This document shows, one piece after another, positions 37,173 through 46,773 of a stretch of 64,000 bases of DNA. Source of the DNA: Francisella sp. LA112445 (GTDB lineage Bacteria > Pseudomonadota > Gammaproteobacteria > Francisellales > Francisellaceae); the NCBI RefSeq assembly GCF_012224145.1, contig NZ_CP041030.1, positions 1,612,001 to 1,676,000 of the forward strand. Reading direction: 5' to 3'. Numbering within the stretch: the stretch's first letter is position 1; every line of letters starts with the position of its first letter. Both the position numbers and the translations under genes were made by a program. The notes beneath the pieces are model-generated. The model was not told the origin of the DNA, did not search any database, and was given only the letters and a program-made list of their open reading frames with translations.

Positions 37173-38837
37173 ATGAGTAATGAAACTAAAATAAACAAAA
37201 CTAATTTTATAAAAAATATTATAAAAAAAGATCTAGGAACTAAAAAGGTTTCAAGCATACTAACAAGGTTTCCGCCTGAGCCAAATGGGTATTTGCATAT
37301 TGGACATGCGAAATCTATCTGCCTAAATTTTAGTATTGCAAAAGAGTTTGATGGGAAATGTAACTTACGTTTTGATGATACAAATCCTGATAAAGAGGAT
37401 ATCGAATATATAAACGCTATCCAAGAGGATGTTCAATGGTTAGGGTTTACATGGCAGAATGACCCTCACTTTGCTTCAGAATATTTTGATAAAATGTATG
37501 AGCTAGCTGTATTACTTATTAAAAAAGGTAAAGCTTATGTTTGTGATTTATCAGCTGAACAAGTTAGAGAATATCGAGGCACTTTAAAAGAGGTTGGAAA
37601 AGATAGTCCATATAGAAATCGCTCTATTGAAGAAAACCTAGAGCTTTTCCAAGCAATGAAAGATGGTAAGTTCCCTGAAGGAAGCAAAACATTAAGAGCC
37701 AAAATTGATATGTCCTCAGGTAATATAAACCTAAGAGACCCTGCTCTATATAGAATAAAATTCTCAAACCACCCTAAAACTGGTGACAAATGGTGTATAT
37801 ATCCTATGTATAGCTTTGCTCATCCTCTAGAAGATGCTATAGAAGGTATTACACATTCACTATGTACTTTAGAGTTCCAAGATCAAAGACCTTTTTACGA
37901 CTGGGTAGTCTCTGAAACAGAGTTTGAGGAAAAACCTCAGCAGATTGAGTTTTCTAGACTTAACTTGAACTATACAATAACAAGTAAAAGAAAACTAAAA
38001 TACCTAGTAGATAATAAGCTTGTCAATGGCTGGGATGACCCTCGTATGCCGACTCTCAAAGGCTATCGTCGTAGAGGCTACACGCCAGAATCAATTCGTA
38101 ACTTCTGTGAGCTGGTAGGAATATCTAAGCAAGACTCTATAATTGATGTATCTGTTTTAGAAGAATCAATCCGTGATGATCTAAATAAAAATGCACTAAG
38201 AAAAAATGCCGTATTAGATCCGGTAAAAGTAACTATTATAGATATGCCTAGTCATGAGCTAAACGTACCGAACCATCCTCAAGACCCAGATTTTGGTCGT
38301 CGTGATATTAGCATATCTTCAGAGATTTATATCGAAAGAGATGATTTTGTATTTGAACTAGAAAAGGGTATGAAAAAGCTTAGTCCTAATGGCAGAGTCC
38401 GCTTAATGAATGGTTATGTCATCGAGTGTCTTGAAGTTATAACTGATGAAACAGGAAACGTTATTGAGTTAAAATGTTCATACTTACCAGAAACACTAGG
38501 TGGCAAAAAGCCAGATGATGGTATAAAACCAAATGGAATTATCCATTGGGTTGATGCTAATAACTGTTTAGATGCTGAAGTAAGAATATATGATCGTTTA
38601 TTTAATGATGAAAATCCTGGAAGTTTTGATAATATCGAAGAAATCATAAACCCAGAATCTTTACAAATCATAAAGAATGCTAAAGTTGAAAGATCTCTTG
38701 AAGATGTAACTCCTGAGCAACGTTTTCAGTTTAATAGGATTGGTTATTTTATCTCAGATATTAAAGACTGTAAAAAAGATCAGCTTGTATTTAATAGAAC
38801 TGTAACTCTTAGAAATACTTGGGAAGTAAAAAAGTAA
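37173..38837 (+). CDS. glnS: Glutaminyl-tRNA synthetase
   Basis: A class I synthetase of 554 residues, collinear with E. coli GlnS from NFIKNIIKKDL to the end. The HIGH motif is at 42-45 in GYLHIGHAKSI, and RFDDTNPDKEDIEY and CTLEFQDQRPFYDW are present. The KMSKS equivalent reads ITSKRKL, where most relatives have VMSKRKL. The C-terminal beta-barrel anticodon domain is complete. It charges tRNA-Gln directly with glutamine. Confidence 0.96.
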   Translation: MSNETKINKTNFIKNIIKKDLGTKKVSSILTRFPPEPNGYLHIGHAKSICLNFSIAKEFDGKCNLRFDDTNPDKEDIEYINAIQEDVQWLGFTWQNDPHFASEYFDKMYELAVLLIKKGKAYVCDLSAEQVREYRGTLKEVGKDSPYRNRSIEENLELFQAMKDGKFPEGSKTLRAKIDMSSGNINLRDPALYRIKFSNHPKTGDKWCIYPMYSFAHPLEDAIEGITHSLCTLEFQDQRPFYDWVVSETEFEEKPQQIEFSRLNLNYTITSKRKLKYLVDNKLVNGWDDPRMPTLKGYRRRGYTPESIRNFCELVGISKQDSIIDVSVLEESIRDDLNKNALRKNAVLDPVKVTIIDMPSHELNVPNHPQDPDFGRRDISISSEIYIERDDFVFELEKGMKKLSPNGRVRLMNGYVIECLEVITDETGNVIELKCSYLPETLGGKKPDDGIKPNGIIHWVDANNCLDAEVRIYDRLFNDENPGSFDNIEEIINPESLQIIKNAKVERSLEDVTPEQRFQFNRIGYFISDIKDCKKDQLVFNRTVTLRNTWEVKK

Positions 38838-38880
38838 AATCTTCAAATTAAAATCTTCTAATCATTAAATTAGCTTATAT

Positions 38881-40305
38881 TTAAACATTCTTATTTACAA
38901 ACTTTCTTAATAATAAAATTGAAAGACTTGTTAATACTGCTAAAACAATAAACGTATCTAAGCCATCACACATATTTGCTTTAGCTAAGCTTAGGTTAGT
39001 TTCGGATATATAGAAGAAACTAGCTATAAAGCCCCCAAGCTTACCACCTACACCTAAAGTAACTAGCCATATCCCCATATATAATGCTACAAAACCTTTT
39101 GGCGCTATTTTTGTAATCATTGATAAGCCAATTGCAGATAAAGATAACTCTGAAATACCCAAAATTATATAACCAAATATAATCCCATAGGCAGCAACCT
39201 TAGTCCCCTCTGAAGAGACAAGTATTGAAACTAGTATAATTAAAAATGTCACAATCATTAGTACAAAAGCTATATTAAACTTATCGACATCTTCTATTTT
39301 ATTGCCTCTCTTATCCAAATATATCCAAAACTTACCCAAGATACTCGCAAAAAACAAAACACTAAGTGACTCAACACTTAAAAATTGACTCGGATTTAGT
39401 AATGAGTTATCCACAGAATATTGAGTAAATAGTAATAAGCTAATAAACATTTGGAAGTACAATCCCCAATATATTATTGATAATGAGAAAAATATTCCTG
39501 CTACTATAACTTTTTTAATACTAGATTTTTTTATCGAAAGTACAAGGATTACTATAGCTCCAACCAAAGCCACAATTATAGAAAAATTAGCTATTATAGG
39601 TTGTTTAAATATATAAAATAAAATAACAATGTACACAGCTAATAAAACACTTACTTTTAAAATAATCGATACGGTAAGTTTAAAATCTATAATATGTTTG
39701 CCTACAAACTTAAATCCTAAAAGAAGTAAACATAGCATAAAGATACTAACAGCCATGCTACTATAGAACGGTGCGCCAAAGCCATAATTATCTTTTAACC
39801 AGCTAGCTATAAATAGTGCCCCAAAACTACCTAGGTTTATCCCCATATAGAAAATATTAAAACCAAAATCTCTTTTTGAATCATTTAAAGTAGATTTATC
39901 ATAAAACCTTCCTATAAAAGCAGACATATTAGATTTTATAAGCCCTGTACTTACCGAGATAAAGCTTAGTCCTAAATATAAGACTGTTTGGCTAGTTGAT
40001 ACCGCTATGATAAAAAAGCCGCCAACCATAAAAAATGATCCTAGTAATCCAGCCCTATAATAACCAAGATATCGTTCTGCTATAAATCCTCCTAAAATAG
40101 CTGAGATATACACCATCGCAAGAGTAGTACCTACCAACGATGCTGACAAGCTTTGAGATATTTGAAATTTATCTATCAAATAAAATATTAATAATGATTG
40201 AATTATGTAATAACCATATCTCTCAGCGAATTCTGCTAATGATGTTATGGCTAAAACTTTTTTTTCCTCTTTAAGATCTTTAGAATCTATTTTTTGTGTA
40301 ACCAT
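38881..40305 (-). CDS. Proton-dependent oligopeptide transporter (POT family)
   Basis: A membrane transporter of 474 residues with twelve to fourteen helices. The N-terminal FAERYGYYIIQSLLIFYL holds the ExxER-type motif of POT proteins, and FNIFYMGINLGSFGALFIASWL and GYIILGISELSLSAIGLSMI are typical later blocks. These carriers import di- and tripeptides with protons, which suits an organism that lives on host amino acids. No regulator is next to it. Confidence 0.88.
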   Translation of the reverse strand: MVTQKIDSKDLKEEKKVLAITSLAEFAERYGYYIIQSLLIFYLIDKFQISQSLSASLVGTTLAMVYISAILGGFIAERYLGYYRAGLLGSFFMVGGFFIIAVSTSQTVLYLGLSFISVSTGLIKSNMSAFIGRFYDKSTLNDSKRDFGFNIFYMGINLGSFGALFIASWLKDNYGFGAPFYSSMAVSIFMLCLLLLGFKFVGKHIIDFKLTVSIILKVSVLLAVYIVILFYIFKQPIIANFSIIVALVGAIVILVLSIKKSSIKKVIVAGIFFSLSIIYWGLYFQMFISLLLFTQYSVDNSLLNPSQFLSVESLSVLFFASILGKFWIYLDKRGNKIEDVDKFNIAFVLMIVTFLIILVSILVSSEGTKVAAYGIIFGYIILGISELSLSAIGLSMITKIAPKGFVALYMGIWLVTLGVGGKLGGFIASFFYISETNLSLAKANMCDGLDTFIVLAVLTSLSILLLRKFVNKNV

Positions 40306-40378
40306 ACTTTAGTAATAACAATTAAAAATTAAATGAACATAACTAGTATAATAACATAGATAAACTAACAAATTTTGA

Positions 40379-42217
40379 TTATTCTAATTCTAAAAGCTCT
40401 TCCCAAAGAGCATATTTTTCCTCTAATTCTTGGTTCAGCTGATCTAATTGATTTTGAGTTTTTGTTATTTCTTGTTGAGCTTGTTGATAAAAATCTAACT
40501 CACCCATTTGTGCCTCTATCTTAGAGATATTATTCTCCAATTTCTCTATTTGATTAGGTAGATTTCGTAATTGTTTACGTTGCTCATAAGTCAGTTTATT
40601 TTTAGGCTCATCAACTTTTTTAGGTGCTTTAACTTGCTCAACTTGTTTTTGCTGTGATATCCAATCATCATATCCACCAACATACTCATTTAAATGACCT
40701 TGTTCAAATACTATTGAACTTGTCGCAACGTTATTTATAAACTCTCTATCATGACTAACTAAAATTATAGTACCTTGATAGTTAATTAGCATTTCCTCTA
40801 GGATTTCTAAAGTTTCAATATCTAAATCATTAGTAGGTTCATCAAGAACTATTACATTACTAGGCTTAGATAAAATCTTAGCTAATAGTAAACGATTTTT
40901 CTCCCCGCCTGATAAATGTGTAATCGGAGAATGCAACCTCTCTGGTGTAAATAAGAACTTTTGTAAATATGTTATTACATGAGTTTCTTTGCCATTTATA
41001 TTAAGAAAATCAGAACCTTCTTTAACATTATCAATAATACTTAAGCTTTCATCTAGCTGATCTCTTAGCTGATCAAAATATGCTATCTTAATATTATCTG
41101 CTAATACCACATTCCCTTGTGTAGGTTTTTCAATACCTAATAAGCAATTTAAAAGTGTAGTTTTCCCACAACCATTTTGACCTATTATCGCAATTTTATC
41201 TGATTTGTGAATCTCTGTTGAGAAGTCTTTAAAAAGATAGCTTCCTTGATACTCAAAACCAATATTGTTTGCTTGGATAACTTTCTTAGACGATTTCTCA
41301 GCTTGTGCAACTTTGATATCCGCCCTGCCAACACCTTCTCGTCTTTGTTTACGTTCACGTCTCATTTGCTCTAGAGCCCTAACACGCCCTTCATTTCTTG
41401 TTCTCCGAGCTTTTATACCCTGACGAATCCATGCTTCTTCTTGAGCTAGCTTCTTATCAAACTCACTATTAGCTTTCTCTTGTGCATCTAAAATCTGCTC
41501 TTTTTTTTCTAAAAACTTAGTGTAATTCCCATCAAAGGAATATAAGTGTCCTCTATCTAACTCAATAATACTTTTTGCAACATTATTTAAAAACTTCCTA
41601 TCATGTGTAATAAAAAGTATAGCTCCACTAAAATTAGCCAAGAACTCCTCTAACCACTTAATAGAATCTATATCAAGATGGTTTGTTGGCTCATCTAAAA
41701 GTAATAAATCAGGTCTATTTATCAATGCTCGAGCAAGTATAACTCTTCTTTTCATTCCACCAGATAGGTCTTTAAATTGAGCTTTTGAATCAAGACTAAG
41801 TTTTGATGCTAAGACTTCTACATCATTAAGGTAACTCCAACCATGATTTTCATCTATATATTTATGTAAAGATTCTAACTCTGCTGATTGAGGATCATGT
41901 TCTAGAACATTTTGGTATGAGATCAGTTTTTTTCCAAGCTCGCCTAAACCTTGTAGTATAACATCACTAATACTCCCACTAATATCACTAGGAACTTCCT
42001 GAATCATGCTAGCAACTTTAGCATTATTGTGAACTATAACTTCGCCATCATCTGGAATGACCTTTCCTTCAATGACTTTTAATAAAGATGATTTACCTGT
42101 ACCATTACGGCCAATCAAACACACTCTTTGTCCTTTAGATATATCAAGATCAACTTGATCTAAAACTATATGTGTACCAAAATTAAGACTTATATTTTTT
42201 AAAGATATTAATTGCAT
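40379..42217 (-). CDS. uup: ABC-F protein Uup
   Basis: A soluble protein of 612 residues with two ABC domains and no membrane part. Walker A motifs are GRNGTGKSS and GQNGCGKTT, signatures LSGGMKRR and LSGGEKNR, and Walker B LLLLDEPTNHLD and VIVLDEPTNDLD. The C-terminal 80 residues are a coiled coil with long EQ-rich runs, as in Uup. ABC-F proteins act on ribosomes, and Uup also affects DNA branch intermediates. The interdomain linker is rich in arginine and lysine. Confidence 0.92.
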   Translation of the reverse strand: MQLISLKNISLNFGTHIVLDQVDLDISKGQRVCLIGRNGTGKSSLLKVIEGKVIPDDGEVIVHNNAKVASMIQEVPSDISGSISDVILQGLGELGKKLISYQNVLEHDPQSAELESLHKYIDENHGWSYLNDVEVLASKLSLDSKAQFKDLSGGMKRRVILARALINRPDLLLLDEPTNHLDIDSIKWLEEFLANFSGAILFITHDRKFLNNVAKSIIELDRGHLYSFDGNYTKFLEKKEQILDAQEKANSEFDKKLAQEEAWIRQGIKARRTRNEGRVRALEQMRRERKQRREGVGRADIKVAQAEKSSKKVIQANNIGFEYQGSYLFKDFSTEIHKSDKIAIIGQNGCGKTTLLNCLLGIEKPTQGNVVLADNIKIAYFDQLRDQLDESLSIIDNVKEGSDFLNINGKETHVITYLQKFLFTPERLHSPITHLSGGEKNRLLLAKILSKPSNVIVLDEPTNDLDIETLEILEEMLINYQGTIILVSHDREFINNVATSSIVFEQGHLNEYVGGYDDWISQQKQVEQVKAPKKVDEPKNKLTYEQRKQLRNLPNQIEKLENNISKIEAQMGELDFYQQAQQEITKTQNQLDQLNQELEEKYALWEELLELE

Positions 42218-42252
42218 TTAAGAAAATAAAACAATATTAATTAAATTGGCTA

Positions 42253-43479
42253 TTATTGTACCCTCTCACGCAAGATTTTGATAGAAAATACAAAAATAAT
42301 CGCAGCACTAAAGTACATAATCGAACCAAATGATATAGGCGATGATGGCGATATTGCTGATAAATGCCCCATCATAATATCATTTAAGAACCACGCTAAT
42401 CCAAATCCTGCTCCAGCTGCCCCCATTGCTTTACCTTGTTCTTTATCAGAAACAGCATCAGATATCATTGATAGTAAAGCTGTATAGCAAATTAGCTGAG
42501 CAACCGATACTATAACGGCTAATAGCCATTGGACTTCTTGATTAGCTAAAATAGCAACGAATGCAAAACCTATACCGCATATAACAGCAGATCGAACAAA
42601 AGCTACTTGCTTTGATGCTTTAGCAAAAATCTTAGGCTGAATTGTAATACTTGCAATAGCTGTCGATAACCCCATTACTGCATAGAAAAGCCCTGTTAGA
42701 GATATACTATAGTGATATGTCAAATTCAAGAATAATGCTACACCTTGACCATAAAATCCCCATGCACATTGTATAAGTAAGTAAACAACCCCAATTAGCC
42801 TAACTCTTTTATCAGATAGTAAAAATGATATCGTTTTATATATTGTTTCTAATTCAACAACTAACCCAGGGTTTTTAGGCAGATCCTTCTTCATAACTAT
42901 CACAATAAAGATCATATTTATAAAAGATAAAAGTGCAGCAAACATAAATGGTATCATATGATTAATACTCATAGATGAGACAAAACTAGTTACAATAGGA
43001 CCAACCACAAAACCTAATGATGCCGCCATTGTAATATAACCTAAGTTCTTAGATTTTTCTTCTTCTGAGGATATATCAATAACTGCTGCTTGAGCAATTT
43101 CAAAAGCTCCTCCTGCTAAACCACTAATGAATCTACTTGAAATAAATAATAAATAATCATGCGAATATATCGCATACGCTGATAGCATATATGAAATACA
43201 TGTTGTTATTAGTGCAACGATTAATATGATCTTACGACCATATTTATCTGATAATTCACCAATTACTGGACATCCTATTAGTAAGCCTAGTGGCCAACAA
43301 GCTAAGGCAATTGAATAATACCAGTTTTGGAAATTACCCCCTGGATCACCAAATGTAATATATGCCTTACCAAAAAATAATGACGGCATTATTGGAAAAA
43401 CTAAACCAGCCCCCATAATATCAACAATAATTGTTATGATAAGTATAGGAATTAAGATATTCCTTGAGTGAAGATTCAT
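42253..43479 (-). CDS. MFS transporter (TetA/multidrug-like)
   Basis: A 12-helix major facilitator of 408 residues. Motif A is GELSDKYGRKIIL between helices 2 and 3, and motif C-like sequence GFVVGPIVTSF lies in helix 5, which marks drug/proton antiporters. The N-terminal GAGLVFPIMPSLFFG segment resembles TetA-type carriers. The gene ends 36 bases before uup on the same strand. The substrate is unknown. Confidence 0.85.
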   Translation of the reverse strand: MNLHSRNILIPILIITIIVDIMGAGLVFPIMPSLFFGKAYITFGDPGGNFQNWYYSIALACWPLGLLIGCPVIGELSDKYGRKIILIVALITTCISYMLSAYAIYSHDYLLFISSRFISGLAGGAFEIAQAAVIDISSEEEKSKNLGYITMAASLGFVVGPIVTSFVSSMSINHMIPFMFAALLSFINMIFIVIVMKKDLPKNPGLVVELETIYKTISFLLSDKRVRLIGVVYLLIQCAWGFYGQGVALFLNLTYHYSISLTGLFYAVMGLSTAIASITIQPKIFAKASKQVAFVRSAVICGIGFAFVAILANQEVQWLLAVIVSVAQLICYTALLSMISDAVSDKEQGKAMGAAGAGFGLAWFLNDIMMGHLSAISPSSPISFGSIMYFSAAIIFVFSIKILRERVQ

Positions 43480-43557
43480 AATATATTAAACCTCATATAA
43501 ATAAAAATGTAATAATAAAATCTCAAGGCTACATACTATCCTAAAGCCTCTATTTAA

Positions 43558-44601
43558 TCAATATTTTGAAATTTGCAGAATATAGTTATATTCTAAGGAT
43601 AATCTTTTTAAAGCATTTAAAAACATATTGATATAAAAAGTAAAACTTTCATCTTTATCATTTAAGAACTCAACATCTTTTAATAAAGGCAATATATGTT
43701 TTTCAAAGCGCAATAATTCTTTATAACTTATTCTTTTTCTAACTTTAATATCATTAGAAATATCAGACAATGATTGCATAATATATTTCTTAAACTCAAT
43801 AAAAGCAGGCTCTTTATCTAACTTCTCGATAGTTTTAGCATCAAATGATGCTTCTATATATTCATACATAACGATCATATATCGATATAGTCTGCGAATA
43901 TATAGGCTCATTTTCTCAAACTCACGCACTTTTTTAGCAGATTTTTCATATTTTAACTCTTTCACAAGTGTCAAATGCTTAGTAAACTCATGAAAAATGC
44001 TTTCTCTAAGTTTTTTGTGAGAATGATTACGCTCGATAAAGAGAATATCAAAAAAGTCATGAATCTGTGAAATAGTTTTAGCAAAACTCTCCTTGAGTCT
44101 AGTCTCAGCCCTAATAGGAAAAATAAATCTATTTACAATTAGAGAAATTATTATCCCTAAAGATATCTCTACAGCTCTATATATTGCAACTTGGACTCCA
44201 GGCTGTTGATTCAATACAATAATAATTAGTGTTATACCTGCTAAAGTTCCTGCATAGCTGTACTTAGATGCTCCAGCAAAATATACTGCTAAAAATATAA
44301 ATGGTACAGATAGTAAAACTTGGATAATATTATTATCTATAGACGCTACTATTACTGTAGCAACAATTGCTCCTATAAGTGTTCCTAAGAATCTCATAAT
44401 AGCTTTATCTAATGCACCACCCAAATTTGGTTGGGTTGACATCACAACAAGTATTGTTATTACAATCCATAAATACATTCTTTGGATATCAAGTATATCA
44501 CCTAATATATCTCCGACTAAATACCCTAGCATTACAGCAACACTTGCTTTAAAAGCATTAATAGCTGCATATTTATTGCTATTTAAAAAAGCAAATTGCA
44601 T
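43558..44601 (-). CDS. FUSC-family membrane protein
   Basis: A membrane protein of 347 residues. The N-terminal half has six helices in the FUSC/YccS/aromatic-acid exporter pattern: GYLVGDILGDILDIQRMYLWIVITILVVMSTQPNLGGALDKAIMRFLGT-like blocks, then a helix pair. The C-terminal half is a cytoplasmic helical domain rich in lysine and glutamate. Such proteins are thought to export aromatic acids or to act with fusaric-acid-type efflux systems. No HlyD-type partner is adjacent. Confidence 0.82.
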   Translation of the reverse strand: MQFAFLNSNKYAAINAFKASVAVMLGYLVGDILGDILDIQRMYLWIVITILVVMSTQPNLGGALDKAIMRFLGTLIGAIVATVIVASIDNNIIQVLLSVPFIFLAVYFAGASKYSYAGTLAGITLIIIVLNQQPGVQVAIYRAVEISLGIIISLIVNRFIFPIRAETRLKESFAKTISQIHDFFDILFIERNHSHKKLRESIFHEFTKHLTLVKELKYEKSAKKVREFEKMSLYIRRLYRYMIVMYEYIEASFDAKTIEKLDKEPAFIEFKKYIMQSLSDISNDIKVRKRISYKELLRFEKHILPLLKDVEFLNDKDESFTFYINMFLNALKRLSLEYNYILQISKY

Positions 44602-44775
44602 AATCTTTTACTTTATTAGATGCTAACTTTAGAATATTTTAGCATAAAGTGACTTTTTGAAACGGTATAACTACAGCTAATATTTTAATAAACTTTTTTC
44701 TTTAATCGCTTTATTGCTAAAACATCTAGCTGTTAAATTATCGCCTTCTTTAGTCTTAAAAGGATTTATTTCATA

Positions 44776-45972
44776 ATGTTAAAAAAAGATAGTAAACTTT
44801 TCCTGCTAACATTAGCTTTCTTAACAATGTTAGCTCCTTTTGCAGTGAACACATATTCACCAGCAATCCCTGATATTGCTAAGCACTTCAATATACAAAC
44901 TAATAGTATAATCTTTACTTTTACAACATATTTCATAGGCTTTTCAATTGGTATTCTTATATGGGGATCTTTATCTGATAAATATGGCAGAAAGCCTTGT
45001 CTAATATCAGGAATGTTTTTGTATATAGTAAGCAGCTTATTATGTGCCCATAGTCAAAGTTTTCAGCAACTTGCAATATTTAGATTAATCCAAGGTTTAA
45101 CTGATTCATCTGGAACTGTTATAGCATTAGCTATTGCAAGAGATTGTTATAATGGTAAAAAACTAACAACTACTCTAGCAAGCTTATCTATAATAAAGTT
45201 TATTGCCCCTATTATATCACCTATGATAGGAACAGGACTAATAGTTATGACAGCTAGCTGGCAAAGCTCATTTTATTTTTTATTTGCTTTTGGGGTGTTA
45301 CTGATTATTCTTTGTAGTTTATTACCAGAAACACATCATATTAATCAACGACAAAAATCTATCACGAAACTGTTGGTTGCTTATTTAAAGCATCTGAAGA
45401 ATTTAGAATTCATAGCATATGCCATATGCTCAGGACTTTTATTTTCCGCCTTCTTTAGCTATGTTGGTGCATCTTCAGTCATCTATCTAAAAGTCTATAA
45501 TACTGGATATATATTATATATCTTATATTTTGCTGCAACAGCACTAGGATTAATCTTAGCAAATTTCACCTTAAAAAAACTTAGTAATTATTTCCAGCTA
45601 AAAACATTTACATTTATTGGTATTAGCATAGCATTAATAGGTGTCATTATCATGTTGATATATACTCATACTCAGTATAGACACGCTTATATTTTTATGA
45701 TATTAATGCTTAATATATGCTATGGTGAAAGTTTATGCTCAACATCTCTTTTAAGTCAGTCATTACAGTTAGTGCCTGCTAATTTTGGATCCGCAACTGC
45801 TTTAACCAATTTTTTTAAATTTTCACTTGCTGGATTTGCAAACTTTATAATGAGCTTTTCAAGTGTACATAAGCTACTCTCAAACCTTCCTATGCTTCAG
45901 CTTATTATTATCCTAATTACGGTAGCTATTATATATACAATTAAAATTTATAAAAAAAACCTAGATGATTAA
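44776..45972 (+). CDS. Bcr/CflA-type MFS drug transporter, copy 1
   Basis: A 12-helix MFS protein of 398 residues of the DHA1 (Bcr/CflA) group: PFAVNTYSPAIPDIAKHF in helix 1, motif A WGSLSDKYGRKPCL, IQGLTDSSGTVIALAIARDCYNGKK and APIISPMIGTGLIV in helix 5. AAAAGGATT before the ATG is the ribosome site. It is very similar to the gene at 46774 along its whole length, roughly three quarters identical by eye. The upstream 80 bases are also recognisably shared, so promoter and gene were duplicated together. Confidence 0.88.
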   Translation: MLKKDSKLFLLTLAFLTMLAPFAVNTYSPAIPDIAKHFNIQTNSIIFTFTTYFIGFSIGILIWGSLSDKYGRKPCLISGMFLYIVSSLLCAHSQSFQQLAIFRLIQGLTDSSGTVIALAIARDCYNGKKLTTTLASLSIIKFIAPIISPMIGTGLIVMTASWQSSFYFLFAFGVLLIILCSLLPETHHINQRQKSITKLLVAYLKHLKNLEFIAYAICSGLLFSAFFSYVGASSVIYLKVYNTGYILYILYFAATALGLILANFTLKKLSNYFQLKTFTFIGISIALIGVIIMLIYTHTQYRHAYIFMILMLNICYGESLCSTSLLSQSLQLVPANFGSATALTNFFKFSLAGFANFIMSFSSVHKLLSNLPMLQLIIILITVAIIYTIKIYKKNLDD

Positions 45973-46099
45973 ATCATCTACCTTACAGCCTCATACTTTA
46001 TTTATTTATTAAGTAAATCTCACAATCTTATATAAGGTACTAGAGATAATATTAAACAAAATTTGAGATTCTTAAAAGACACTGAGATAAATTATATTA

Positions 46100-46588
46100 T
46101 TAAGCATCTGTCCAATCATTAATGTGATTTTTAGGTATGCAGTTTACTGCTGAAAGTCCATTATCCGGACCTAGAATCCATGCATTTAGATCTTCTATGG
46201 TAACTCCTGTTTGTATAGTTTTATTGTAGGCAACAAAATTAGATTTGCCTCCTGTTAAAATAAACTGGACACCTGAAGCGATACATCCATCTTTAGCATT
46301 ACATTTTTTACCAATAATTGAGCCTGCATTAACTGAATCTTGTACAAGTAAAACCTGACCTTTAGGACATATTACTTTTATAGTTGTATTACCTTTTTTT
46401 GCTACAACTCTAACACCATTGTTAAAAGTAGCCATATGCCAAGCTTGATTTGGCCAACCTCTAACTGTTCTAACATTTATAGAATTAGGTGTTTCTATAA
46501 CTCTAGAGTTTTGGTAGTTACTCTTTGGAGTACAGCCTACCAAGAAGATAAAAAATGATAACACTATAATCGTTATTGTTTTTTTCAT
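46100..46588 (-). CDS. Hypothetical lipoprotein
   Basis: A 162-residue lipoprotein. The signal sequence ends in FLVGC, a clear lipobox at residues 15-19. The mature part holds four further cysteines (ICPKG, KKCNAKDGCIA, VNCIPK), likely as disulfides in the periplasm, and ends in a tryptophan-containing tail. I do not recognise the family. It lies between the two copies of the MFS gene, on the opposite strand. Confidence 0.75.
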   Translation of the reverse strand: MKKTITIIVLSFFIFLVGCTPKSNYQNSRVIETPNSINVRTVRGWPNQAWHMATFNNGVRVVAKKGNTTIKVICPKGQVLLVQDSVNAGSIIGKKCNAKDGCIASGVQFILTGGKSNFVAYNKTIQTGVTIEDLNAWILGPDNGLSAVNCIPKNHINDWTDA

Positions 46589-46773
46589 ATAGCAAATAAG
46601 TGTTAACTTATAATTTAAATATAAATTAAATTTTAATTAATCACATTTTTTTTGCAGCAAATATACTTATTTCTATAATAAAGTTTGATAACAAATTTCT
46701 TTCTTTAATATCTTTGTTTGCTAAAATATACCATGCTAAATTATCTACCTCTTAGATCTTAAAGGATTCTCTC

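Noticed and set aside
45973-46099. Inverted repeat AATCTCA...TGAGATT as a hairpin element
   Set aside because: The 7-bp arms are far apart with a long AT-rich loop, lack the GTCAT/ATGAC ends of the paired-hairpin family, and are likely by chance.
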